64,000 bases of DNA from Harmothoe impar. Lineage: Eukaryota; Annelida; Polychaeta; Phyllodocida; Polynoidae. Shown here piece after piece: positions 12,086 to 24,000 of the stretch. The translations under genes were made by a program, and so were the position numbers. Within the stretch, counting starts at the first letter, position 1. Each line of letters begins with the position of its first letter. The notes below the pieces were generated by a model that saw only the letters and a list, made by a program, of their open reading frames with translations, ran no database searches and was not told the DNA's origin. The stretch spans positions 5,704,001-5,768,000 of the forward strand of contig OX381721.1 in NCBI GenBank assembly GCA_947462335.1. Reading direction: 5' to 3'.

Positions 12086-12483
12086 CTGAAATCCCATAGG
12101 GAAAAATTTTTGGGTTTTTGGACTTTAGGCCTTAATTTGAGGGTGATCCCGGGCTGATAGAAAAATAATTCTTGGACGAGCGGATAGCTCTGGATCTCTT
12201 TTATCTAAAACAGCGAAAAATTGATTATGGTTTCGCCGCAATTCATCCGAACGGGGGGTAATCAGCCCCCCCCTCTGCCAATGAAGGCAGTGAATCTTGG
12301 CAACCGTGCAATCACTCACGGCCACCGCGACGAACCGACAGAAGAGATCGGCATCTTAGTATGATTCGTGTGACCTACTTAGAGGCTCACACGGTGGAGG
12401 TGTGTCCGGCGTTCGGCGCGCTGATTGGCTACTGGTAGGAGGCGCTGTGCCGCGTCAAGAACTTCACCTATTTGGGGCGGCTG

Positions 12484-12623
12484 TTAAAGGCGCACTGAGT
12501 TGAGGTGCACCTTTAAGCAAGAGCGCGATCCGGCCTAGTCTTGCGGACCTCTGTTTGGAGAGTGTAGCGGGCGGCTATGTCGCGCTCTCCAACCACAGGC
12601 TTAACAGTGGTCCGCAAGACTAG
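12484..12623. repeat. Two adjacent hairpins in a GC-rich tract
   Basis: TTAAAGGCGCAC faces GTGCACCTTTAA at 12,484-12,516. CTAGTCTTGCGGACC at 12,535-12,549 faces GGTCCGCAAGACTAG at 12,609-12,623 (perfect 15-bp arms), with an inner TTTGGAGAG/CTCTCCAA pairing. The tract is GC-rich relative to its surroundings. Confidence 0.75.
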
Positions 12624-12839
12624 AGTGCAAGACGCGTGCACACACAGACCGAACAGACACACACAGACCCACACACCCACACACTCCTATCAGTGGGACG
12701 TCTAGCAGATTCGGGAGAGGCGACCAGGGAGGTACTCTCGGCTAGCGGCCACTAATTGACTGTTTAGATAAGGCACAGAAACAAGGGTGATGACAGACTA
12801 CGTGTTCAAGCAGCCAACATGCCCTGACACTTGATAATG

Positions 12840-13050
12840 GGTGTGGACCGCTAAATTCGATATGGTGACATGACCATTTCTTATAATCGACAAACGACAT
12901 GAGGTCTAATGACAAGTGACATGAGGCCCAAAAAATCATAGTGACAGGTGACATGAACATTTCTTAAAATCGACATGGGATATGAACATTATTAAGTGAC
13001 ATTGCCATGTGACATGGTCATTTTCTAAGATCGACATTCGACATGGGGAC
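12840..13050. repeat. Degenerate GACATG-type short tandem repeat
   Basis: Repeats of GTGACATG and AAAATCGACATG.GACATGA are arranged irregularly. The same family appears at about 11,585-11,660 and, inverted, at about 7,141-7,290. All three lie inside the 10-kb element. Confidence 0.65.
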
Positions 13051-13714
13051 CCCCCATCCAGAGCCCCTTGATAGATGACAGCTGTTGTGTGTAAGAAAAG
13101 TGTATGCCTCACAATCAAAAGATGATAAAAGGCTTTATCCCACTCGATGTGGGTTTTGAATCAAATATCAAGGGATCAAATATCAGATCGATATTTGACG
13201 TCGTCAAGTGATATCTGACGTTGTCAATCGCTTTTACTATGTAGTCAAGGTTGTAAAAACAGGGCGCCCTGATTGGTCAACAGCATGAATGAAAGTTGCA
13301 TCTCAAACTTTTAATACTCGGTATGGGGCCCCGTGGGACTGGGGCCAATATTTGCAATTTTCGGAAATACTGTCGAGAATTTCTAGATGGAAACAACTTG
13401 TCTGGGGTAATTTGACCTCTACTCTTCGATATTCAAGTAATACTCAAGCTATTCTGACTCTAAACATGAGTAAAACGGTCATTTACCAGCGTTATGGGCA
13501 GCGCCGACATCAACAACTGCTGATCTCCCTTGGTTACATGACCCAGTTCCGTTTCTAAGGCCACATGGATCGGGGCCCTGAAGGGGTATCTGCAGAGGCC
13601 CTATATCGGGCCCTAGATATGTACATTATATTAATATCTCATAACTTAATTTACTCTAAAATCTTTTTGATGGTTCATAACCTTGACCCTTATCTCCTTT
13701 TCTCGCGGGATAAA

Positions 13715-13857
13715 GATAGAATTTGGTTGTTGGCGTGTCCTCTCGTGGATATCTGCTCTTCTCCACGGCACCTCTCGAGCCCCCTGCGGGGCCTCTCGAG
13801 CTGCCGTGGAGAAGAGCAGATATCCACTCGAGCACACGCCAACAACCAAATTCTATC
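13715..13857. repeat. Near-perfect 143-bp palindrome
   Basis: The left arm begins GATAGAATTTGGTTGTTGGC and the right arm ends with its complement, GCCAACAACCAAATTCTATC. The inner GGATATCTGCTCTTCTCCAC also pairs with GTGGAGAAGAGCAGATATCC. The centre is GC-rich with CTCGAG repeats. Small overlapping frames on both strands are shadows of the palindrome. Confidence 0.88.
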
Positions 13858-14330
13858 AATTCATTAATTTGATGAAATTCTAAAATAGATATATTATTCA
13901 TGTTCTGTGTTCCACAGAAGTAATTTAATTAAACCTCAACTCCTTCTAGAAGCAGTAATACAAAAAATGTATAACATGATAACGTTGTATCAAACATTTT
14001 CTTATATACAGGCTTCTGGTAGGAGTTGAATCATAAATAAAGTACCTATGTGAAGCACATGACGTGCATGTCATGCTTATTAAAGAATAACATCAATTCA
14101 ATCGGGTATTCAAATATTTTGGGTTTGCAGGCACAGTTAGAAGGGGTAAGGTTAGTGGTGGTATCTGACCAGGATTACTACAAACTACCCCTGCCCCCTT
14201 CCACCACCACCACCACCACCGCTGGTCACCGGCTGTCTGGAGCTCCCGTGGCCAGGGGATAAATTCTATCCACTCTGAATCTGCTAGACGTCTCTCTGCT
14301 ATGTAGTGTGGGATGTAAAAGAACCCTTGT

Positions 14331-14440
14331 CTCGGTAAAAGGGCCAATAGATTCGATCACCATCACCGCCCTTGAAATGACCATAGCTGTTAACTAAGGC
14401 GTAAAGCAACCCACACACCCACACACCCACACACCCACAC
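14331..14440. repeat. Short repeat shared with 10,157-10,300, then (CCACACA)n
   Basis: CTCGGTAAAA, ATAGATTCGATCAC and CCCTTGAAATGAC.. recur in the same order at about 10,158-10,270. A short CCACACA array follows at 14,410-14,440. The two copies flank most of the interior of the 10-kb element. Confidence 0.55.
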
Positions 14441-15186
14441 ATTTTTCTGTATGAGCCTTCAGACCTCAAGCTGCTCAGTGTACGGGACTAGGTTTTGTCA
14501 TAGGCCCTACGGACGCTACTCAAGGTAAAAATAAGAGAGCTGTCTCACCATGACATTGGGCTGGCTGTAGTTTTTTATGTTTCGGTACCTACAACCAAAA
14601 CAGCCAGTACCCACCCCAGGGCTTCATGTCGCACGCGGGAAAAGTATAACGGTGGCGCCAACTGTCGGAATAGCGGGTACACTACGTCAGTAGTTCTTTT
14701 GTTCTCCGCTGAGTGACTGGGCGAAATGTAGTCGGTAGCTCTATTTTCTGTGCACTGTTCTGTTCATTTTCTACACTTAACACTTAAATAGACCTCGTGT
14801 TTGTACAAGCTAACCGTTTTTATCAGTGCAAAAATTAAATAAGCATCGGATAGAACACTTAAAAAAATGAGAAAGTAATCCAGCACTTAGTATAAGGCAC
14901 CAGTTTTATCATGACACACCGAAAGTCTGGTTTTTTTAAGGTGGATAAGACAGTCGACTGAGAGCTCCAAACTAACCAAAAACGTACCAGAGGTCGATCT
15001 ATCTCGTACCCGACAGGGCAGGGGCCTTCTACACCCCGGCTCTGATTGATGAGCAAGCGACAATTGTTACAGAGGGCCTATTCCTCTTTTGAGGTGGGCC
15101 CAAAATTGAACAAAAGAATAAACTCAAGAAAAAGCCTTAGGCTTAAAAGAGTTGTAGATACCGATTTTAACGAGGAAGTCACATTC

Positions 15187-15898
15187 ATTAGTTTACAAAT
15201 AGCCCGTGTAAGTACGCCCATGTCTTGCTTATTTCTTATAGGGTTGTAAGATAGTCACATCATGATGCACATCATCATAAACGCAATCATGATACCTTTC
15301 ATTGTAAGTAGACTCGCCTCTCTGCCCTCTAAAAGAGAGGGCAGAGAAGCGAGTCTCACTCTTAAAAAACCCTTCCCCTCCCCCCCTCCCCCCCTCCCCC
15401 CCCATGCATCTTAAAGAGTGCCCCCCAGAGTGCCCCTCCCCCCCCTCCCTCCTAGAAAAAAAGAGCCGCATTTTTAAATAATTTATAGCAAGCTTTCAGC
15501 TTGCTTTTTTTCTTTTTTAAAATTTATTTATCCATAAAAATCTCAAGTGACTTATTTTGAAATTCGCGCCAACCTAGTAGTCACGTGACCCCCTTAAGTA
15601 GGTCACTGCCAGTCACGTGACCTATTTGAATTTCCCGCCAACATGGTGGTCACGTGACCCTCTTAAGTAGGTCACTTCCGGTCACGTGACCTATTTGAAT
15701 TTCCCGCCCAAAGGTCACGTGACCGGAAGTAGGTCACTTCCGGTCACGTGACCTATTTGAATTTCCCGCCAAAAGGGAGGCCTCTCATTGGCTGCTTTTG
15801 AATTTCCCGCCAAAAGGGAGGCCTCTGATTGGCTGCAGGTCGATTGAGTAATAAACAGTACTTAACTATAGTCCCGTTCCGATACATACTATACTACT
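15187..15898 (-). repeat. Right terminal inverted repeat
   Basis: This is the reverse complement of the left TIR, about 712 bp. It carries the same CCAAT, E2F-like, E-box and ETS-like sites in mirror order, the same G/C-rich tract and the same internal hairpin. Differences are a handful of substitutions, for example in the spacer near 15,608 and in the A/T run near 15,480-15,530. It ends in CTATACTACT directly before TACACC. Confidence 0.85.
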
Positions 15899-15904
15899 TA
15901 CACC
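15899..15904. repeat. Right target-site duplication (TACACC)
   Basis: Exact repeat of 5,815-5,820, directly adjacent to the right TIR end. Confidence 0.88.
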
Positions 15905-17771
15905 TGTGCACTGTCTGCACCTATAGTAAAGAGATCTGTCCTCATGTAATATCAGAAGTCCCAACTCCACAGCTGCACATGTGCACGAAGAGATATTGCA
16001 AGTGCCCAAAGCTATATTTTGAACTAAACTTTCTCTCAGGGTGGGGAGACATTTTCCTGGTAACTTAAGGTATACAATATGTGTTTTGAAACTTACTATT
16101 GTAACTGCTTTAGACAAATGTGTGTATATATCAATATGCGGACTTAATACTAGGTTAAGGCTTACAGCTTTAAGTTATCGATGTATCAAGTGGCATGATG
16201 GCATTATAATAAATTCTTGATAATATTAGCTATTCCAGGTATTGTACAGAGAAGTGCTAGTTCCCTTGAACTTGCTTTTTTTGAGACTATGTGTACCCAA
16301 CTCCCCATGATGTTTGGAAAATCAAACAAAATGGCTTCGCTGTACCTCAAATTTTAAAACAAGTCAAGCAAACACAATATAACACAGTCCAGGCCTTGGT
16401 AGGTGCAGTACCTTTACTTTATATTCAAATTGGCAGCCTGGGGATGTTCAAAAATGGAAAGTGTTGAAATATATGTAACTTTATATTTATGCTGAATACT
16501 CAAAAACCAGTGTAGGGCACCCATTGCAATCATTGCTGTGATGGCGATTTCATTAAAATCCCAAGATGATTGACAGGTGTGACCCTAGGTCAGCAGCTGA
16601 CCTGGGGACATGCCTGTCAATCTGCCAAAAGTACCATTGCCCTAAAGAGGCACAATCATTAGGAACAGAAGATATTTGACCATACCTATGTCCAGTATAC
16701 AGGCCCTGGGGATTCTATTGGAACTTTTGTAATGTTGCCAGGTGCACTCTGTTACCTAGCAACAGCAATTCCAATCATATCACGCCTACAAACCGTCACA
16801 ATAGGTGGGAATGGAAGGTATTTGAAACCTACCCTGAGTATACAGGACCTAGTAGAAAAGTTACTATTTCCTAGGACCCCGGTATTACCTAGTGACAGCA
16901 ATTCAAAATTCCATGGCTAGCATTATAGCAAATGGCACAATATCTGACTCACTGCCCTAGCTTATCTGTCATCCCCTACTATCGTAGTTACACTTGGGTT
17001 CAGTTCTGGCTTGTAAATAAATAAACACGGATTTGGTCCCAATATTTATAGCCAAAGTTGTCATAGAAACATTTAACATTTTGATGCTCGATTCAAAAAT
17101 AAAATGAGATACAACAAAATAACTGTTGAGGAAATTAAGATACTGTTTTAAGCAGGTTGGCATTTAAAGGGGCGTTCTCACCGCTCGTACCTACCACATA
17201 GCTGGCTAGAACAGTACTAGAATTGTGAGTGGGAAATGCTCAATGAGAATGCCACTTTAACTGATGTTTGAATAGCAGCGTTGCAACAAAACTATCTAAA
17301 ATGGCTGATCTGAAAGCCAGACAACGGACTTTCACCGATTCTTCTCTGCAGTCTGTAGTAACTACATAATGGACATATAACTTTATGGATCCTCCAGTTT
17401 AATCAATCTAGCTTCCAAACTATGTAAGATCACTAAAAAAAGGAATGCAAAAAGAAAATGCCTCAGGGATTTCTGGTCAGAATTAGATTATAGTCCTGCC
17501 CATTTTTCTAAATATTTCATTGTCACTGAATGGGATATTAGTTCAAGATAAAGTAGTAGTTTCCTCATTAATATGAAAGCACATAATATGTCAATCTTAA
17601 CACCATTGAGAGCAATTTTATGACATCAACAAGAAAACAGATGAGGCATGTTCTTCTATACCTTGGGGTTTGAAATCACATGTAACTAAATGTAGTTTAC
17701 AATAGGTCACATAGGCATTTATATTTGTTGTGCTGCACGCAGATTGTAGGTAGAAATATGAAAAAGTATGT

Positions 17772-17995
17772 ACCGTAAATTCCCACATATAACCCGCGGG
17801 TTTTATGCAAACCAAACCTGTAGTGCGGTTATACACTTTTCTCAAAGCCTTGGGGCAAGTGATACAAGGGTTTTTGAAAGTATAGAACAGTAATAAATTT
17901 ACAATTTTCACACCCCAAATGCGGGTTATAGGATTCTCCCAAAGTTGAGGTGCAATTCAAACGCAAGATGTGGGTTATACGCGGGAAAAAAGGGT
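17772..17995. mobile_element. MITE-like TIR element
   Basis: The left end, ACCGTAAATTCCCACATATA then ACCCGC, is the inverted counterpart of the right end, GTGGGTTATACGCGGGAAAA then AAGGGT. An internal GCGGGTTATA recurs near 17,922. It is about 224 bp and non-coding. Confidence 0.6.
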
Positions 17996-18787
17996 TAATA
18001 TCAGCAGATCTATGCAGAGTGCAGCCTGCTATTCTATTTTTACAAAAACAGCCGTTTCAGTATTCAATTTTATCTATATTTTCTTGTTGCAAAAAGAAAA
18101 AAGAAATACTGAAATGATAATTACACAATTATCTTATTGAATGGTTAATTACTGTTCAAATCATAGGTTATTAGCTTTAAATGAAATGTCATTACAGAAA
18201 AAGATAATGCCGTTTGCAAAAACCTTCTTGTATTTCCTTTCAGACGCTTGCCATTCATGTCTTTTTCCCAATAGTGTTTCACTTCTTGATAAGAGAGACC
18301 CATCCATAAAGGGTTCTCTTGACAATATGGGTTCCATCTCTAGATTTATCCTTATTCATACATCCACACTGATTAAGGTGTCTTAGTGCTTCAATCAAAT
18401 AACGCAGAACACATGATGCATGATACCCATTCCTTATTAAACTAAACCTATATAGGGAAATAACTGATAGTGCAAACAGTATCAAATGAAGCTTACAGTG
18501 CACACTTTAAATTGAATTTGGTTTTAGTGTCTCGAAAAGGTCCCCAGTAATAATATTAATAACAAAGATTAGATAATTTGATATATCTCTGGAAATACCA
18601 TCGGACAACATTTTCAATTTTTGAATATCATGTTCATTTAGACAAGCACCCCTCAAATACATCACTATAATATAGAGATTTTTGTTGACACTGAAACAAA
18701 GTGTGTTGACAATAAATGAATATTTACGCCCCTATCCAGCCTCAGCGTCTGACTCAATGCAGTACCACATATGTATACATATAAATA

Positions 18788-18790
<3 letters not shown>

Positions 18791-18858
<68 letters not shown>
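18791..18858. repeat. (TA)n microsatellite
   Basis: Almost uninterrupted TA dinucleotides over about 68 bp, with one AATA interruption. Confidence 0.95.
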
Positions 18859-21800
18859 GTTGGTGATTCTAAAAGTATATCTCAAATCTATAGGCAAAAA
18901 TAAATCTATAAAAGCCCCATGATATGCAGTTTAGAATGACATTAAATGTAATGAGATCACAACAGTGAACGTCTATCCCTTTGCTGTAAACCTAACCTGA
19001 TTCTACTGCTGCGGTAGACACTAACAGTTTCAGCAATGGGCTAACCGGGCCCATAGCTTCCGAAATCTATCCGCCCACGCCTAAAGCTGCAGGCCCAGAA
19101 TAAATATTTTACTTTTCTTAAAGACAAAGTTACATCTATCACTGTAAAAGTAATACCAAACCTCACCAGAATGACAGAATTCCTATAGATTTCATCTTTC
19201 CAGCGACGTATAACATGACAATATTGATAAAGATACATTCTACTAGAATTTTTCTCATGAAGTTCTGTCGGCCCCCAGGCCCTAAGGAAGGTAATTCTTG
19301 AGAAAACTGTGGGCCCGGAAACAAAACTATGGGCCATTGGTTCCCAGGCCAGCATTATTGTCTACCCCTGTATGGTGTTTAAATACTAATGGGACTCAAG
19401 ATTTCATCACTTTCTTCTCAGAGCCTCCAGGTAGGATCACATCGCAATTTTTAATGTCCTCTACGGGAAATGCAATAAGTCAGAGTAAAGCTGTCGTTAC
19501 GATGAGGTATTGCACTTTTATGATGATGACATTTCGCCTGTAGCTGTCATCTATATGGCTTATAGTGCTGAAATATTTTTTCTCACAAAAAGAGTTCATA
19601 GCATGTACACACTACATTGAATCTCCTACTAAGGACTTCACAACAAGAAGAAAAACATTGTTTTGAAGTGACATCGTCTGGGCTGAAAAATTTTGTTACA
19701 AATGAACCAAAAAACTCAATATGGCTATGCTCCATGCCCCACCTACTTTATCAAACATTGTTCCCAAGAATTCAGCTGATTACAAGTTCTACACCTAATT
19801 TAAGACTTTTGAAGTGCACGCAATAAGGTCACCTATTAACAACTGTAAAATATTATACCCTGGCCTGGGGGACCCTCTTAATAGGCCCTTATTGTCAATC
19901 TAGGATATTTTAACATCCCTCACCCTCCAAATATAATACTGTTATAGCATTTGAAACACATTTAAGTAGGATTAAAAATATGGAATAGGCCGGAAAGTGG
20001 ACTGTACATTTGAGATAGAGTTACACTACCAGAATGAGAACACATGACCCAGTTTGACAAAGTAAGTTAAAAACGTTTACTCATCAATATTTGATATAGT
20101 TTTGAGTCCATATTGATTTAACGAGGCATTTGCAGACAAGGGGACAGTCAACGCCTTCACAGCTATATGATTTTATATTTATCATAATCCCGTATGACAC
20201 TACACCCGACCCAAGATAGACGATGAGGAGGTTTGGAGATAATAATTTTATTTTATAACAATTTGTAAAATTGTAATAATTGAGATGTGTACATAAAATG
20301 ATAGATTTTGTTGATCATGAGTAACACAAGAAATATAAAAGAACCAACACCCGTAGAATATTTTAACCCCATTCAAATGAGTAGTTTTAGGTATATGGGA
20401 ACATAACATGGATCAATAGGTCCATAAATAATACAACAACCATATTTCCTATTAAGATACTAATGGTAAGTGTTAAGTAAAATATACATTATTCAATTAA
20501 TGGGATCATGAAAAACTAACGGCCCATGAAAGATTATGTGTCCGTGAAGCTATGAAACGCTGCTTTATGAATAACATTTAAAATGCATTGCCAAATGCCC
20601 TTTCCTGAAACCACGTATAACATTAACCCTTTAAGGGCCGCTGCTGCCTCTGGGCAGCATCTAAAATACCCCTGAAAAACCGCTGCTGCCATAGGGCAGC
20701 AAAATTTCAACCCTAGGGCAGCAATACCACTAAATTACAGCTCCTGCTATGAAACAAAAAATAAGAATTTTTGAATGAATCCAAAAATATTTAACATGAA
20801 TACTACGTCCCCTTGTCAAAAAGGTTTAAATTCTGTCTGCAATACAACTTATTTCACTCCTTAGCCACTGTCCCAGGGAGCACATACTTGCAAAGTTGCA
20901 AATTCCCATTGCATAGGGCCGGTGGTTAAGTCCCAAATGACATTTTTCAAGGCCAGCAGTGAAAGGGTTAATGCAGTGGATCATAGAACTAGAAAATGAT
21001 AAAAATGCAAAAATCTTCCAGTCTTGGTCCCATACATCCCTGTAATAAAATATCATGACACCATTCTGTCTAGCGACAGAAGTTTTATGAGAGTAGCTGT
21101 AAAGTCTCATTAAGTCAATATGGACGCAAATCAACAGCAATGGCGACAACTTTGAGGATGCCATGATGCCTCAACATTTGCTTCTTTCTGGGTGACCCTA
21201 AATTGGCCATTTCCAATTTTTCCTCAAATTCTAAATCCTGCTCTAATGGATTTGAAACACTGTAAGAGTATTATGAAATGAAATAATCGGGGACCATCAA
21301 ATGTCTTCAATAGGTACTGAAAGGTCAGAAACCGTAGGGATTTCTGGTATAGCTTCAACAGGGGAATGAAATCGCACACAAATTATCCCAATTAGGCAAT
21401 GATATCAAATTTGAGCAAAATCGGGGGAGGAGGTGAGGGGGAATAGAAAAGCTAGGAAGATGAGTGCGTTCTTTGTGGACATTCTGACTATTTATTTGGG
21501 AAAATGGATTTGAAGGATTTGTTAATAGAACGTGTTAGATCAAGCATGTGAATGTTTTAATCAGTGTTAACCAGACTCTCACCATTTATCTCCAGCTAAG
21601 AGCTGCAGCACAAATAACTATAAGCAATCCGTTTTTTTTCAATCGTTATACTCCAGAAGAAGCCAATCAACAAAGTTGGACCATATTTGGACAATTGATA
21701 TGTCTCTAATCTTCAGCTCCTTTAAATATTAGTGATTATGCATTTTGTATTATGGCATTCCACCCCTATTATACATAACATTTCTCATGTGTCACGTACA

Positions 21801-22996
21801 ATGTTGTAAGAAGTTATTCTCAGCTGCCCAAGAGAATATCCATCTGAGAAATTCCATCAGCTTTATCAAATAAGATCACCAAACCACCACCCAGAGAAAG
21901 AAGCTTAACCTAATTCTAAGGTGTTAAAGTCTTAAGGGGAAGTACAATTTTCATCACATTCTATGTGCCTGCAGCGTAGATTGGATAGCCGAGTAAATCC
22001 ATTACCCTGAAGTATTGCATTTTATGGCGATGACATTTCCCAGGAGGGTATACTTTGTATTTCATACAGTGGGAGGATAGTTGAGGCTTATTCTCTCTTC
22101 ATACACTATAGTAATCCTTTGATGGGTTTGGGTTCCAGCCCAACGGATAAGGTAAGACATCATTTCAAGCAGGACCTTTGACTGCTAGTTAGTTTATTCT
22201 ACAAGAATACTTACCTGTTTGTATTCTACTGCATGCCATGAAGATACAGCCTCTCTATACCATCCCTACTGGAGTTTTACCCCCAGCAAAATAGGGCGAG
22301 CTAGTGCAAGCCTTGTGTATGCCCAAGGGTATCCAATCGAATTTGCTTGGGTATGCACACGGCTTACACAAACTGACCCTATTTTGCTGGGACCCTTCCT
22401 TGTTAAAAAAATGAAGTAGAATAATCAGGTTTGTTGATGACAACCGTCCAAAGAGCATAAAATAGGGAACTTTGTCAGAATAAAGATATGTTTATTTTAA
22501 TTTTGTACAATGTTTGTATACAAATTTCAGGGCCTATGATGTGTCAAACGATGTGCAAATGATGTATACACCCAGTGGACAATTTTTTTTTTTTACAAAT
22601 ATTTATCTTTATTTCTGAGTGTTTTTTCTAGTGTGAATTACATCGAGGTATTGATCACAATTGTGCTGAGGGAACACTCCCGTATGACTTCGGACGATCC
22701 CAGTGAGAAAACTTAATATTTATATTCCAAATAAACTCAGAATTAGAAAGGTTCCCGTCCTCCCACGCAATTCAGGTGTGTGGAGGATCTTCTCGGGGAA
22801 CCCTTTCCTTCACAGGAAGGTGCAATGATATTTTAGAGGTAGTCGGCCGATAATATCAAACAGGCTTGATATTACCAGCCGTTTCCTGGCTATATAAAAT
22901 GTATATGCAGGTGAGAGGGGGAAGGGTAGTAGTTGTGGCCTATACTATGATATATGTATCTAGACAGATTGAATGTAAATAGAAGTATATATCTGT

Positions 22997-23063
22997 CGTA
23001 CGTATAAGAACCTCTGACGTACATATAAGAACCTCTGACGTACGTATAAGAACCTCTGACGTA
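22997..23063. repeat. 21-bp tandem repeat, three copies
   Basis: CGTACGTATAAGAACCTCTGA is repeated three times with one or two changes and is followed by CGTAAGACGA. The unit starts with a palindromic CGTACG. Confidence 0.85.
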
Positions 23064-23953
23064 AGACGACAGAGCAGGGTGCAAAATCGTCTTATCACAC
23101 AAAATGCTGCAAGTCTCAGCCCCTTTTCTGAAGCAATGCACTACTATATAACTGTTTGATCAATATTCTAGGCGCTTCTTCTCCTGGTTCTTAACATATT
23201 ACTAATTAAATCAGATGACACCATTCTGTCTAGCACAGGATGTTTTATGACTTTAGCCATAAAAGCTTTGATTCTCCCCATGTCTCCAAACGCCTCATTA
23301 AATCAATATGTTTGATAAGGGGTACGGACTCAACATCCTCTGCCAAGGTGACCCCCTTCCATATGGTATGCTGCCTTGGTGTGCCAATTTGTAGTTGTGA
23401 TACAGCATTTTTACTATCAGTGCGTCTTAAAACTAGTCTTAATGCATAACAGCTAAATATAATGTGTGCGTTATGTGAGCATTATGTTTGCCATTTTAGG
23501 GTCTCATTGTTAAAGTTATACCAAAACCTAACCAGAATGACAGAATTCCTATAGATTTCTCCAGCTATGTATAACATGAAATTATTGATAGAGATACATC
23601 TTATTAGAATTTTCCTCATCCAGTCCTGTGGGCCATCCAGACCCATAGGAAGGTAGTTCTTAAGAGAACTGTGGACCCGGAAATTGGCTCCAGGGCCAGT
23701 ATCAGTATTTATTTTTTAAAGTAATTTTTAAACAGGAGTAAAACAGGTTAGGCTCCTTTAGAATTGCGGTGCCTATATTCTCCTGGTTCATGAGGGCAAT
23801 ACCAGGTGGGTTAACAAGATGCATGAAGGCATACCTGTCGAGTCGATTAGTCAGAACAGCATCCATGCATCATGACAACACATGAAAAAAATCATTAAAA
23901 ACACTCTGTTGGGCTTAAAGTAATAACAAGACTAGTGTTTGTGAATATTATTG

Positions 23954-23959
23954 TTTATT
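23954..23959 (-). terminator. Polyadenylation signal of the protease-homologue gene
   Basis: AATAAA on the minus strand lies about 42 bases after the stop codon at 24,001-24,003. It is the only canonical signal I see just past the last exon. Confidence 0.65.
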
Positions 23960-24000
23960 ACTCATTTAGACCAAAACAAGAGTTGCTTGATTACAATGCT

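Larger units (their letters stand above)
5821..15898. mobile_element. 10.08-kb Polinton/Maverick-like TIR element, apparently non-autonomous
   Basis: Two nearly identical inverted repeats (5,821-6,533 and 15,187-15,898) bound the unit. Both termini read AGTAGTATAG inward. A perfect 6-bp duplication, TACACC, flanks it at 5,815-5,820 and 15,899-15,904. Long TIRs with internal repeats, AG termini and 6-bp target duplications are known hallmarks of Polinton/Maverick elements. However, the interior has no ORF longer than about 105 codons, and I see no protein-primed DNA polymerase B, integrase, protease, ATPase or capsid gene. I infer a large non-autonomous derivative, or a distinct element with the same integration chemistry. 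The near-identity of the TIRs suggests a recent insertion. The interior is a mosaic of hairpins, direct repeats, a CTG tract and nested MITEs. Confidence 0.8.
15905..23950. other. Non-coding DNA with segmental repeat blocks
   Basis: No coding exon recognised. Blocks match 1-5 kb of the window: 16,290-16,480 with 1,140-1,420; 18,155-18,330 with 3,060-3,260; 19,400-19,740 with 3,850-4,230. Within this stretch 19,130-19,340 resembles 23,510-23,700, sharing AATGACAGAATTCCTATAGA and CCCGGAAA among others. A hairpin (ATTGACAGG/CCTGTCAAT) lies at about 16,567-16,621. The only further structure I can describe is the features listed separately. Confidence 0.6.

Noticed and set aside
5821..15898. hAT, piggyBac, Tc1/mariner or retroviral element
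   Set aside because: The 6-bp TSD, AG termini and 0.7-kb TIRs do not fit 8-bp, TTAA or TA duplications, and there are no LTR-type direct repeats or pol genes.
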